From NCBI RefSeq assembly GCF_029223485.1, contig NZ_JARHTP010000004.1, positions 248,001-312,000 on the forward strand: 64,000 nucleotides of DNA, written 5' to 3'. The translations under genes were made by a program, and so were the position numbers. Below are positions 7,692-15,503 of this stretch, piece after piece. This stretch comes from Streptomyces coacervatus (GTDB lineage: Bacteria > Actinomycetota > Actinomycetes > Streptomycetales > Streptomycetaceae). How positions within the stretch are numbered: the first letter of the stretch is position 1; each line of letters begins with the position of its first letter. Under the pieces are notes generated by a model that worked only from the letters and a program-made list of their open reading frames with translations, was not told the DNA's origin and made no database searches.

Positions 7692-8339
7692 CTACGACGG
7701 CGTCGAGCCCGGCGCCCCGACGGGCCGCGAGAGGTCGCCCAGGTGTGCGTCCAGCACATCGGTGCATGCCTGCGGGGTCAGGATTCCGGGATGCAGGACG
7801 GCGCCGAGGCCGAGCCCGTCCAGAAGCGCCGTCAGCCGCTCGGTCTCCAGGTCGAGGTCGAGGCCCGGACGCAGGGCGCCTGTTGCGTCGAGCCGGGTGA
7901 GCACACGGCGTACCAGCGCCCTGGTGCCTTCGGCGGTCTGACGGGTCAGGCCGCTGAAGGCCGGGTCGGTGCGGGCGGCGGTGTTGAAGTCCAGGAAAAC
8001 GGTGACCTCGGCGCGGCGCTGCTCATCGAGGGGCAGCAGCTCGGCCAGGAGCCCGGCCGCCAGCCGGAGCTGTTCGGGGCGGGGGTGGCGGCCCAAGTCC
8101 CCGATGTCCTCCACGCGTTGGAGCATCCGGCTGCCGACCCGGTCGAGCATGGACTGCATCGCAAAGCGCATCAGGTCCTGCTGGCTCGCGAAGTAGTGGC
8201 GCAGGGAGCCGATGTTGAGCCGGGCCTCGTCGGCGACGGCCCGCAGCGAGGTGCGTTGCAGGCCCTCCCGGACGACGACTCGGAACAGCGCATCGACGAC
8301 ATGGCGGCGGCGGGCGTCCGGGTCCACGAGCTTGGGCAT
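7692..8339 (-). CDS. TetR-family transcriptional regulator
   Basis: 215 residues from ATG 8339 (MPKLVDPDARRRHVVDALFR). The open frame continues upstream to 8573 but that part lacks domain character, so the internal ATG is chosen. The HTH is TSLRAVADEARLNIGSLRHYFASQQDLM (about residues 29-56). The C-terminal domain (RVEDIGDLGRHPRP onward) is the BetI-like TetR_C type with LLPLDEQRRAEVTVFLDF. The upstream gap to the small membrane gene is about 140 bp. Target unknown. Confidence 0.87.
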   Translation of the reverse strand: MPKLVDPDARRRHVVDALFRVVVREGLQRTSLRAVADEARLNIGSLRHYFASQQDLMRFAMQSMLDRVGSRMLQRVEDIGDLGRHPRPEQLRLAAGLLAELLPLDEQRRAEVTVFLDFNTAARTDPAFSGLTRQTAEGTRALVRRVLTRLDATGALRPGLDLDLETERLTALLDGLGLGAVLHPGILTPQACTDVLDAHLGDLSRPVGAPGSTPS

Positions 8340-8478
8340 GGAGCCGCGGGGTCCGCATACCTGCGTACCTCGTCGAGCCTGCCCTTGCGCTTGTGCGGGC
8401 CGGGCTGCGCGCCGCCGCCCGGCGGCTTGAGGGCGGCAGGCAAGGGGCGTCCTGGTCTCGACGGCAGGACGGCCGGCG

Positions 8479-8640
8479 ATGACCACCCTCGGCGCGGGCT
8501 CGTCGGACGTTCTGCAGCATCTGCTGCTCGACCGCGCGATCAAGGTCGGCATCGTGGTCGTGGCCCTGGGCATCCTGGCGCTCGGAATGAGGGCGATCTG
8601 GCGACGGGCCTCTCGCCCGCCACGCGCCCCGCGACCCTGA
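8479..8640 (+). CDS. Predicted 53-residue single-pass membrane protein
   Basis: ATG 8479 to TGA 8640 encodes a short polar N-terminus, a hydrophobic helix at about residues 22-38 (KVGIVVVALGILALGMRAI) and a strongly basic tail (WRRASRPPRAPRP), so positive-inside places the C-terminus in the cytoplasm. A weak AGGA lies about ten bases upstream. Third codon positions are G/C-rich, as in neighbouring genes. It sits between the TetR (divergent) and the convergent SGNH hydrolase. I do not recognise a family. A chance open frame cannot be excluded. Confidence 0.5.
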   Translation: MTTLGAGSSDVLQHLLLDRAIKVGIVVVALGILALGMRAIWRRASRPPRAPRP

Positions 8641-8673
8641 CGGCGCCGCCGCAGGCCCTACTCCTCCTACGAC

Positions 8674-9516
8674 TCAGTAGGGGCCGTCGGCGAGTGCGGT
8701 CACGGGGAGCAGCGCGGGCCGCTTGGCCTGCCGCCCGTCGCCGGACGAGCGCCCACGGACCCGCCGTACGATCCAGGGCCCCAAGAAGGCGCCGGCCCAG
8801 CGCAGTTCGGCTCCGACCGCCCGCAGGCCCGTGCGTGGCACCGCCCCGGGAGGCAGTGGCCGCGTCCAGCCGTCGTCGGCGCCCGGCAGGTCGAGGGCGT
8901 GGGCGACGGCGGCCGCGATGAGGGCGTGGCCGCGCGGGCTCGCGTGCAGCCGGTCGGCGCTCCACATCCGGGGATCGGTCACCGCCGGGTACGGCCATGA
9001 GTCGGCCACGGCGACGCCGTGCCGTCCGGCCGCCTCCCGGATGCGGGCGTTGAGGGCGACGATGCGCGGCGCCAGGGGCCGGGCCGGCGGGGCGATCCGG
9101 CCGATGTCGGGGAAGGTGACCGTCGCGACGCGGGCGCCCTGTGCGGTGAGCGCGGCGAACATGGCCTCCAGGTGGCCGGCGACCTCGTCCGCGTCGAACC
9201 GGGGCCGCAGCACGTCGTTGAGGCCGGCGACGACCGTGGCGAGGTTGGGCCGCAGGGCCAGGGCGGGCGCCAGTTGCCCAGCCCGCACCTGCTCCGCCAG
9301 CCGCCCCCGCACGGCGAGGTTGGCGTACAGCAGGCCCGGGCTCTCCCGCGCGACCAGTTCGGCGAGCCGGTCCGCCCACCCGCGCAGGCCCTGGACGTCG
9401 TCACCGTCACCGACGCCCTCGGTCTGACTGTCACCGACAGCCACGTACCGCAGATATCCGTTGCTGGTCACGGACCTACCGCCTTCCGCCGGCACCGCAC
9501 GACCACCGACCGACAT
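8674..9516 (-). CDS. SGNH/GDSL-type hydrolase
   Basis: 280 residues from ATG 9516; a GTG at 9471 giving 265 residues is also plausible because the domain starts only at residue about 22. Block I is VAVGDSQTEG (catalytic Ser; GDSQ replaces GDSL), block II NLAVRGRLAEQ (oxyanion Gly), block III VAGLNDVLRP (Asn), and block V DRLHASPRGH (Asp-x-x-His). The complete SGNH set indicates an active esterase/lipase-like enzyme. No signal peptide is visible, so it is probably cytoplasmic, acting on a small ester. It is convergent with the 53-residue membrane gene and divergent from the epoxide-hydrolase-like gene. Confidence 0.9.
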   Translation of the reverse strand: MSVGGRAVPAEGGRSVTSNGYLRYVAVGDSQTEGVGDGDDVQGLRGWADRLAELVARESPGLLYANLAVRGRLAEQVRAGQLAPALALRPNLATVVAGLNDVLRPRFDADEVAGHLEAMFAALTAQGARVATVTFPDIGRIAPPARPLAPRIVALNARIREAAGRHGVAVADSWPYPAVTDPRMWSADRLHASPRGHALIAAAVAHALDLPGADDGWTRPLPPGAVPRTGLRAVGAELRWAGAFLGPWIVRRVRGRSSGDGRQAKRPALLPVTALADGPY

Positions 9517-9590
9517 AGGTGACTAATCCCTTACTCGCATTGTTGACTATATCAGGGGACGTGCCGCGTCCCGGAGATCATGACGGACGT

Positions 9591-10568
9591 ATGCTCATGC
9601 ATATGGTTGCGCATCGAATGATTGACGTGAACGGGGTTCGGCTGCACATCGCGGAGGAGGGCGAGGGCCCCTTGGTCGTGCTGCTGCACGGCTTCCCCGA
9701 GTCATGGCACTCCTGGCACCACCAGTTCGGCCCGCTGGCCGCCGCGGGTTTCCGGGTGGTCGCCCCCGACCAGCGTGGATACGGGCGCAGTGACCACCCC
9801 GCCGAGGTGCACGCCTACAGCATCCTCCACCTGGTCGGCGATGTCGTGGGGCTGATCCACGCGCTGGGCGAGGAGAAGGCGTATGTCGTCGGGCACGACT
9901 GGGGTGCCCCCGTGGCCTGGCACACCGCGCTGCTGCGGCCGGACGTCGTGCTCGGTGTGGCCGGGCTGAGCGTGCCGCCGCCGTTCCGCGGGACCCGGCC
10001 GCCGCTGGCCGTGATGGACGAGAGGTTCGACGGCCGCTTCTACTGGAACTACTTCAACCAACCCGGCGTCGCCGACGCCGAGTTCGCGCAGGACACCCGC
10101 ACGACGCTGCGGAAGTTCTTCTACATGGCCTCCGGCGACGCTCCCGGCGCCGGCGCGGGCAACCAGCCGCTGATCGAACCCGGCCAGGGCTGGCTTGCGA
10201 CCATGCCGGACCCGGAGATCCTGCCGGAGTGGTTCACCGAGGGCGACCTCGACGCACTCACCGAGAGCTTCTCCCAGGGCTTCACCGGGGCGCTCAACTG
10301 GTACCGCAACATCGATCGCAACTGGGAACTGACCGCCCCCTGGCACGACGCCGTCGTCAGCCCGCCCGCCCTGTACATCTACGGCGACCGCGACCTGGTC
10401 CCCGCCTTCCCCGGCACACCCGACCTCATCGCCGCGCTGCCCGACCTGATGCCCAACCTGCGCCGCAAACCGATCGAGTTGGCGGGCTGCGGCCACTGGA
10501 CGCAGCAGGAGCGCCCCGACGAGGTGAACGAGGCGCTGATCGACTTCCTCACCGAACTCCGGGGCTGA
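9591..10568 (+). CDS. Alpha/beta hydrolase, epoxide hydrolase-like
   Basis: 325 residues from ATG 9591; ATGs at 9603 and 9618 are alternatives and the open frame extends to 9519. The fold begins at VNGVRLHIAEEGEGPLVVLLHGFPESWHSW (HGFP oxyanion motif), followed by DQRGYGRSD, the nucleophile elbow GHDWGAPVAW (Asp), the acid in YIYGDRDLV and the base in GCGHWTQQERP. An Asp nucleophile with the HGFPE motif is typical of soluble epoxide hydrolases, which open epoxides to diols; fluoroacetate or haloalkane dehalogenases share this fold. Cap-domain Tyr residues (FYWNYF, LNWYRNI) support the epoxide hydrolase call. Confidence 0.88.
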   Translation: MLMHMVAHRMIDVNGVRLHIAEEGEGPLVVLLHGFPESWHSWHHQFGPLAAAGFRVVAPDQRGYGRSDHPAEVHAYSILHLVGDVVGLIHALGEEKAYVVGHDWGAPVAWHTALLRPDVVLGVAGLSVPPPFRGTRPPLAVMDERFDGRFYWNYFNQPGVADAEFAQDTRTTLRKFFYMASGDAPGAGAGNQPLIEPGQGWLATMPDPEILPEWFTEGDLDALTESFSQGFTGALNWYRNIDRNWELTAPWHDAVVSPPALYIYGDRDLVPAFPGTPDLIAALPDLMPNLRRKPIELAGCGHWTQQERPDEVNEALIDFLTELRG

Positions 10569-10598
10569 GCAGCTCAGTTGAGGCGAGCCCCGCCCCGC

Positions 10599-11378
10599 TC
10601 AGTGAACGGACAGCCCGCCGTCGACGAAGAGGGCCTGCCCGGTGACGTAGGCGGAGGCGCGGCTCGCCAGGAACACCGCCGCACCCGCGAAGTCGTCGGC
10701 CAGGCCGTTGCGCCCGACCATGGTGCGCGCGGCCAGTGCCGCAACCTTCTCGGGGTCGGACGACAGACGCTCGTTCAGCGGCGTCATCACGAAACCCGGC
10801 ACGAGCGTGTTGCAGGTGACACCGTACGGCGACCACGCCTCGGCCTGGGAACGGGCCAGGGACTCCAGCGCCCCCTTGGACACCCCGTAGGCCCCGCTCT
10901 GGACGAATGCCCGGTGCGCCTGCTGGGAGGTGATGTGGATGATCCGTCCGAAGCCCCGTTCGGCCATGCCGGGACCGAACCGCTGTCCCAGCAGAAAGGG
11001 CGCCTCCAGGTTCACCGCCATCGTGGTGTCCCACACCTCCTCGCCCAACTCCCCCATCGTCGGCCGCAGGTTGATCCCCGCACTGTTGACGAGAATGTCG
11101 GGCTCCCCGAACGCCTCGGCCGCCTGCTCGGCCGCCGCGCGCACGCCGTCACGGCTGCCCAGGTCGGCACTCACCCAGGCCGCCGGGCAGCCGTCCGCCG
11201 TCAACTCGTCGACGGTGTCCGCCAGTTCGGCCTCCTTGCGCGCCACCGCCACGACACTCGCCCCGGCCCGCGCGAGGGCCCCGGCGATGGCCCGCCCGAT
11301 ACCGGAGCTGCCGCCGGTCACCACGGCGGTCCGGCCGTCCAGCGAGAACAGTTCGGAGAGGTACGTCTGCGAGGTCAT
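10599..11378 (-). CDS. SDR oxidoreductase (3-oxoacyl reductase / gluconate dehydrogenase-like)
   Basis: 259 residues. The Rossmann motif is VTGGSSGIGRAIAGAL (about residues 20-35), NSAGI near residue 99, and the catalytic triad ITSQQAHRAFVQSGAYGVSKGA (Ser, Tyr, Lys) spans about residues 149-170. The C-terminal YVTGQALFVDGGLSVH is the classical end of this SDR subfamily. The pattern DLG/E with Arg after strand 2 (VARKEAEL) suggests NADP(H). Convergent with the hydrolase at 9591 with 30 bp between stops. Substrate unknown. Confidence 0.9.
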   Translation of the reverse strand: MTSQTYLSELFSLDGRTAVVTGGSSGIGRAIAGALARAGASVVAVARKEAELADTVDELTADGCPAAWVSADLGSRDGVRAAAEQAAEAFGEPDILVNSAGINLRPTMGELGEEVWDTTMAVNLEAPFLLGQRFGPGMAERGFGRIIHITSQQAHRAFVQSGAYGVSKGALESLARSQAEAWSPYGVTCNTLVPGFVMTPLNERLSSDPEKVAALAARTMVGRNGLADDFAGAAVFLASRASAYVTGQALFVDGGLSVH

Positions 11379-11404
11379 GCCTGCACTCTAAACACGCCCA
11401 GCAC

Positions 11405-11475
11405 AGCGCCCCCGAAGGGGCGCGGGGCGGTATCCATATGCGGCTCCGCAGCGCGGGCGCGACCAGCCACGACGC
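11405..11475. repeat. Streptomyces-type dispersed intergenic element, copy 1
   Basis: Contains GCGCCCC (11406-11412), loop CGAA, GGGGCGC (11417-11423), then CGGGG and, after a CATATGCGGCTCCGC variant middle, the block GCGCGACCAGCC (11458-11469). The hairpin and this block are shared with the copy at 17939. It lies downstream of neither neighbour's coding start but between the promoters of two minus-strand genes, so it could terminate transcription from the FAD oxidoreductase side. Confidence 0.7.
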
Positions 11476-11535
11476 CGTCGCGGACGAACTACGACACGTC
11501 GCGGCACCCACCATCACCGCACGCCCGGCGGAGCG

Positions 11536-12642
11536 TCACGCGGCGGTGTAGCCGAGTTGGCGCCTCATGTACGGCGTCATGAGGGTCTTCGCCTTGGCCA
11601 GCACGGAGGTGCGGCCGCCGAGGACCGCGCTCTCGCCGCCCGGCACGGGCAGCAGGGTCAGCCCGTCGGCCGGGCCGAAGGGCACGATGAGCGGGGTCCG
11701 GTGGATCGGCCGGTAGAGGCGGGGCTCCTTGCGGTGCTTGCCCGAACTGTTCAGATAGGCGCGGATGTTCCAGGCGGCGAGGTCGGCCTGGGCCAGCGCG
11801 GCGGGGGTGATCTTGAGTTCGGTGGCGTCGTTCACGTCGCCGACGGCGAACACGTCCAGCCGCCCCTCGACCCGCAGGGTGCGGTCGACCTTGACATGCC
11901 CGGCCGGGTTCAGCCAGTCGCCGTGTCCGCCCAGGCGCAGCCAGAGCGTGTTGGGCGTGGTGCCGGTCGCCCAGAAGGAGAGGTCGGCGTCGATGACGTT
12001 GCCGTGCCCGTCGCGGTAGGTGCCGAAGTCGTTGCCGGGGGACATGAACGAGTCGAGCCGTACCTCCACGTCGTGGGACTCCAGCCAGGCCCGCGCCTTG
12101 CGCCCGGCCCGCTCGACGCCCGTGGAGTGCAGCAGCGCCGTCCCGGAATGGGCGAGCGTGACCCGGGCATCCGGCCGGGCGAGGCGTACCTCGGCGGCGA
12201 GTTCGACACCGGAGGGGCCTCCGCCGACGACGAGGACGTGCCCGGCCGTGGCGATCTTCTGCTGGTGCCCGGTGAAGGACTTGACCGCCTCGTCGGTGGT
12301 GGTGCCGGTGAAGCGGGCCGGTTCGGGGTAGTCGGCGCCGGTGGCGATCACCACCACGTCGTACGGGAGCCGCTCCCCCGTCGCCAGGACGACCTGCCGC
12401 TCGGCGGTGTCGATACGGACCGCCTTGCCCACGGCGACCCGGCCGTTGCGCAGCAGTCGGTCGTACGGGATGAAAGGGGTCGCCGACCACTCCGGGCGAA
12501 CTCCCGCGCGCAGCGAGGCGATACGGTGGAAGAAGACCTCCTTGCGGTCCACCAGCGTGACCCGCGCCACCGAGTCCAGTCGTTTCGCCAGCCGCACTCC
12601 CGCGTAGCCGCCGCCGATCACCACTACGTCACCGTCGCGCAC
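11536..12642 (-). CDS. NAD(P)/FAD-dependent oxidoreductase (NDH-2/AIF-like)
   Basis: 368 residues. The FAD-binding motif is VVVIGGGYAGVRLAKRL at residues 6-22, the ATG motif VVIATGADYP near residue 100, the second dinucleotide (NAD) fold VLVVGGGPSGVELAAEV near residue 137, and the FAD-ribityl motif VFAVGDVNDAT near residue 270. This is the pyridine nucleotide-disulphide oxidoreductase class II without redox-active Cys, as in type II NADH dehydrogenases and FSP1/AIFM2-like quinone reductases. The C-terminus lacks an obvious membrane anchor but has a basic amphipathic end. Probable quinone reductase (inference). Confidence 0.87.
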   Translation of the reverse strand: MRDGDVVVIGGGYAGVRLAKRLDSVARVTLVDRKEVFFHRIASLRAGVRPEWSATPFIPYDRLLRNGRVAVGKAVRIDTAERQVVLATGERLPYDVVVIATGADYPEPARFTGTTTDEAVKSFTGHQQKIATAGHVLVVGGGPSGVELAAEVRLARPDARVTLAHSGTALLHSTGVERAGRKARAWLESHDVEVRLDSFMSPGNDFGTYRDGHGNVIDADLSFWATGTTPNTLWLRLGGHGDWLNPAGHVKVDRTLRVEGRLDVFAVGDVNDATELKITPAALAQADLAAWNIRAYLNSSGKHRKEPRLYRPIHRTPLIVPFGPADGLTLLPVPGGESAVLGGRTSVLAKAKTLMTPYMRRQLGYTAA

Positions 12643-12832
12643 AACGCGTCTCCTGTGCCTGTGGGGGGATGTGAGCGACGCGATGTGTGGACTTCCTCGG
12701 CCACTCGAACTGCGAACGAGCGTACCGCTTGAAACTTAAAGCTCTCGTGAACCGATGTGGGTATTCCGTGAAGCGAAGACAGGGATGCCTGCGGCCCTCA
12801 AGTCACAGTTGAATGTGCGCCGTTTACGGCGG

Positions 12833-13180
12833 TCAGGCTCTGGCGGCGAGCGGTCGCCACGCGTTCCAGGTGTCGAGGCGCTGCCGGTAGGCGGCTTCGA
12901 CGACGGGATAGGGCTGGGTGCCGAGGAAGAGCCGCAGGGGTGGTTCGTCGGTGTCGGCCAGTTCGAGGATGACGTCGGCGGTGGGCTGCGGATCCTGTGG
13001 GGTGGGCGGTGGCGCCGGGTTCGACGATCGTGACGTGGATGCCGAGCGGGCCGAGCAGGTTGGTGTCGAGTTGCGCGCGGGCCTGTTCCTCGGTGGTCTC
13101 CTCGACCATGCCGAAGAGGCCGTAGCCCGCGTTGTTGACGACCACGTCCAGGTGGCCGAAGGCCTCCGCGGCCCGTCGGC
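12833..13180 (-). pseudogene. SDR oxidoreductase remnant (truncated, internally deleted, frameshifted)
   Basis: On the minus strand, EAFGHLDVVVNNAGYGLFGMVEETTEEQ (an SDR NNAGYG region) starts about 13175 and continues to LDTNLLGPLGIHVTIVEPG. In intact SDRs about 80 residues including the catalytic Tyr-x3-Lys separate NLLGP from GIHVTIVEPG; they are missing. Shortly after, near 13015, the reading frame changes and the C-terminal LADTDEPPLRLFLGTQPYPVVEAAYRQRLDTW ends at 12833. The N-terminal Rossmann motif is replaced by an opposite-strand MmyB-type fragment. Clearly non-functional as an enzyme. Confidence 0.85.
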
Positions 13181-13491
13181 TGTTCCCCGACTGGCCGGAG
13201 ATCGCCGCGCAGACCGCCGCGGCCCTGCGCGCAGCGGCCGACCCGCGCGACCCGAAGACCGCACTGCTCGTCGCCGAGCTGGAGGCGGACGACGGCTTCC
13301 GCGGCCTGTGGGCGCGGCACGACGCGCGGCCCTCCCGTGACGAGCTCAAACGGTTCGTGCATCCGGTCGTCGGCGAGCTCGCCCTGCGACGGCAGGCGCT
13401 CACCGTCGGCGGCGCCGAGCAGCAAGTGATCATCGTCTACCAGGCGGCCCGGGGAAGCCCTTCCGCGGCCGGCCTCGCCCGGCTGCTGTGA
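13165..13491 (+). pseudogene. 3' remnant of a MmyB-type HTH transcriptional regulator
   Basis: The plus-strand frame from about 13165 reads RRLFPDWPEIAAQTAAALRAAAD, LLVAELEADDGFRGLWARHDAR, KRFVHPVVGELALRRQALTV and QQVIIVYQAARGSPSAAGLARLL, ending at TGA 13489-13491. This is the MmyB ligand-binding domain found C-terminal to an XRE HTH in many actinobacterial regulators. The HTH half is absent; the frame is joined to the SDR remnant at about 13165-13175. Such regulators are often encoded beside the SDR gene they control, so a deletion that fused a divergent pair would explain both fragments (inference). Confidence 0.8.
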
Positions 13492-13498
13492 CGCCCCT

Positions 13499-14179
13499 TC
13501 ACATCCCGCGGGGCGTGGGGCGTACCAGGCCGGTCTGGTAGGCGATGACGACGAGTTGGGCGCGGTCCCGCGCGCCGAGTTTGGTCAGGGCGCGCTGGAT
13601 GTGTGAGCGGACGGTCAGCACGCTCAGGAAGAGTTTCCGGGCGATCTCGTCGTTGGAATTGCCTTCGGCGGCGAGGGCGGTGATCTCGCGTTCGCGCGGG
13701 GTGAGGTCGCTCAGGCGTTCCGGGGGTGCCAGCAGGGCGCCCGGGGCCGGTCCGGTGAGGAAGCGGGTGATCAGGGCGCGGGTGGCACCGGGCGAGAGGA
13801 GGGCCTCACCGGAGGCGACGGTGCGGATCCCGGCCAGCAGGACGTCGGCGGTGACGTACTTGCCCAGGAAGCCGCTCGCGCCGACGCGCAGTGCCTTGGC
13901 CACGTACTCCTCCGTCTCGAACGTGGTGAGGACGAGGACGCGCGTGCCGGAGAGTTCGGGCTTGTCGCAGATGGCGGCGGTGGCGGCCAGCCCGTCGGTG
14001 CCCGGCATGCGGATGTCCATGAGCACGATGTCGGGGTGGTGGGCGCGCGTGAGCTCCACCGCTTCCTGGCCGTTGGCGGCCTCGCCGACGACCTCCATGT
14101 CCGCGCAGGAGTCGATCAGCAGCCGGAACGTGCCCCGCAGCAGGGCCTGGTCGTCGGCGAGCAGGACACGGATGGTCAC
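13499..14179 (-). CDS. Response regulator, NarL/LuxR type
   Basis: 226 residues. Receiver domain residues 1-120: acidic pair ADDQ at residues 8-11, phospho-acceptor Asp55 in IVLMDIRMPGTDG, Thr/Ser switch in VLVLTTFE and the conserved Lys in GFLGKYV (one residue shifted from the usual FLLKD context). LuxR-type HTH about residues 155-215: LTPREREITALAAEGNSNDEIARKLFLSVLTVRSHI. Its start overlaps the kinase stop by four bases (ATGA), so the two are translationally coupled. The likely target is the MMPL transporter upstream on the same strand, or itself (inference). Confidence 0.93.
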   Translation of the reverse strand: MTIRVLLADDQALLRGTFRLLIDSCADMEVVGEAANGQEAVELTRAHHPDIVLMDIRMPGTDGLAATAAICDKPELSGTRVLVLTTFETEEYVAKALRVGASGFLGKYVTADVLLAGIRTVASGEALLSPGATRALITRFLTGPAPGALLAPPERLSDLTPREREITALAAEGNSNDEIARKLFLSVLTVRSHIQRALTKLGARDRAQLVVIAYQTGLVRPTPRGM

Positions 14180-15381
14180 GGGGTTGCCTCGTGTTCTTCC
14201 AGGACTTGGGGCTGCAACGGCAGGGCGGTGGCGACTTCGAAGCCGCCCTCGGGGCGGGGGCCCGCCCGCAGGTCCCCGCCGACGGAGTGGGCTCGTTCAC
14301 GCATGCCCATGAGGCCGAAGCCGCCGTCCGGGACGGCCGGAGCGGTGTCGGTGCCTTCGTTGGTGACCGTGATGAGCAGGCGGGAGTCGGAGTAGGCGAG
14401 CCTGACGTGGGCCGCCCGGTCGCTGGCGTGCTTGGTGGCGTTGGTGAGGGCTTCCTGGATGATGCGGTACGCCGTCAGGTCCACGCCCGGCGACAGGGGC
14501 CGGGGCGCTCCGTCGGTGGTGACGCAGACATCGAGGCCGGCCGACTCGCACGCGGAGATCAGTTCGGGGAGGCGATCCAGGCCGGGAGCGGGTTCGAGGG
14601 AGTCGGAGCCGGGATCGCCGACCTGGCGCAACACCCCCACGGTGGCGCGGAGTTCGCGCAGCGCGGAGGAGGTCGTGGCGGCCAGTTCGGAGAGGATCTT
14701 CTGCGACTGCTCGGGATGGGTGGGCGCCAGGTGGGCGGCGGTCCCCGCCTGGGCGTTGGCGACGGCCATGTGGTGGGCGACGACATCGTGCAGTTCGCGG
14801 GCGATGCGCATGCGTTCCTCGGCGACCCGCAGCCGGGCCTCCTCCTCCCGGGTGCGTTCGGCATGCGCGGCACGCGCATGCACGGACTCCATGTAGGCCT
14901 GCCTCAGCCGCTCCCTGCTGCCGCCGACCAGGGGCAGCATCAGCCACAGGATCGGGCCGACGGTGCGCAGCAGCACCATCTCGGTACTGGAATTGTTCGC
15001 TACGGCGGTGATCACCACCACGGCCATGGTCGCAGCGCCGCACCTGCGCGTGGTCCGCACATCCGTGCCGGCGGCCAGCCAGTACAGGGCGAGCATGAGG
15101 GGGGCCAGCAGCAGCGGGGTGAGCAGATAGCCGAGGACGGCGGTGATCACCGTACAGACCGTGGCCACGGCGACGGCGGTGCGCGGGTGGTTGCGCCCCT
15201 TGAGCACGGCCAGGCACGAGATCGCGGCGAGGAGCTCGGCGGGCCACTGCTCGCGCGGCTGGTCGACGCCCGGGATGTTGAGCGAGGCACCCAGAGCCAC
15301 ACAGCCGAACAGTGCCAGGACCAGCACCGCGTCCACGACACGCTGGTGGCGCCCGGCGGGACGCTCCGGGCTGGTGGTCAT
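14176..15381 (-). CDS. Sensor histidine kinase, DesK/NarX type
   Basis: 401 residues from ATG 15381, with GGAGA five bases upstream; the open frame runs further but lacks domain features there. About four to five membrane helices (residues 20-160: VDAVLVLALFGCVALGASL, ISCLAVL, VCTVITAVLGYLLTPLLLAPLMLALYWLAAG, AAATMAVVVITAV, ILWLMLPLVGG) precede the HisKA_3 domain with the phospho-acceptor in MRIARELHDVVAHHMAV (near residue 205). The ATPase domain has the N-box IIQEALTNATKHA and G-box GGFGLMGMRERAHSVGG. No extracellular sensor domain, so it probably senses the membrane. Confidence 0.93.
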   Translation of the reverse strand: MTTSPERPAGRHQRVVDAVLVLALFGCVALGASLNIPGVDQPREQWPAELLAAISCLAVLKGRNHPRTAVAVATVCTVITAVLGYLLTPLLLAPLMLALYWLAAGTDVRTTRRCGAATMAVVVITAVANNSSTEMVLLRTVGPILWLMLPLVGGSRERLRQAYMESVHARAAHAERTREEEARLRVAEERMRIARELHDVVAHHMAVANAQAGTAAHLAPTHPEQSQKILSELAATTSSALRELRATVGVLRQVGDPGSDSLEPAPGLDRLPELISACESAGLDVCVTTDGAPRPLSPGVDLTAYRIIQEALTNATKHASDRAAHVRLAYSDSRLLITVTNEGTDTAPAVPDGGFGLMGMRERAHSVGGDLRAGPRPEGGFEVATALPLQPQVLEEHEATP

Positions 15382-15503
15382 CGTTTCTCCAGGTGAAGAG
15401 GGTGAGTCCATGGTGGACCAGGTGCGGCGCGGAGTGCCGTATGGGCCGCCCGTGGCTTTCGCCAGGAGCGGCCCAGGGACGGGCGGGGGGGGTGAATGGC
15501 CGA

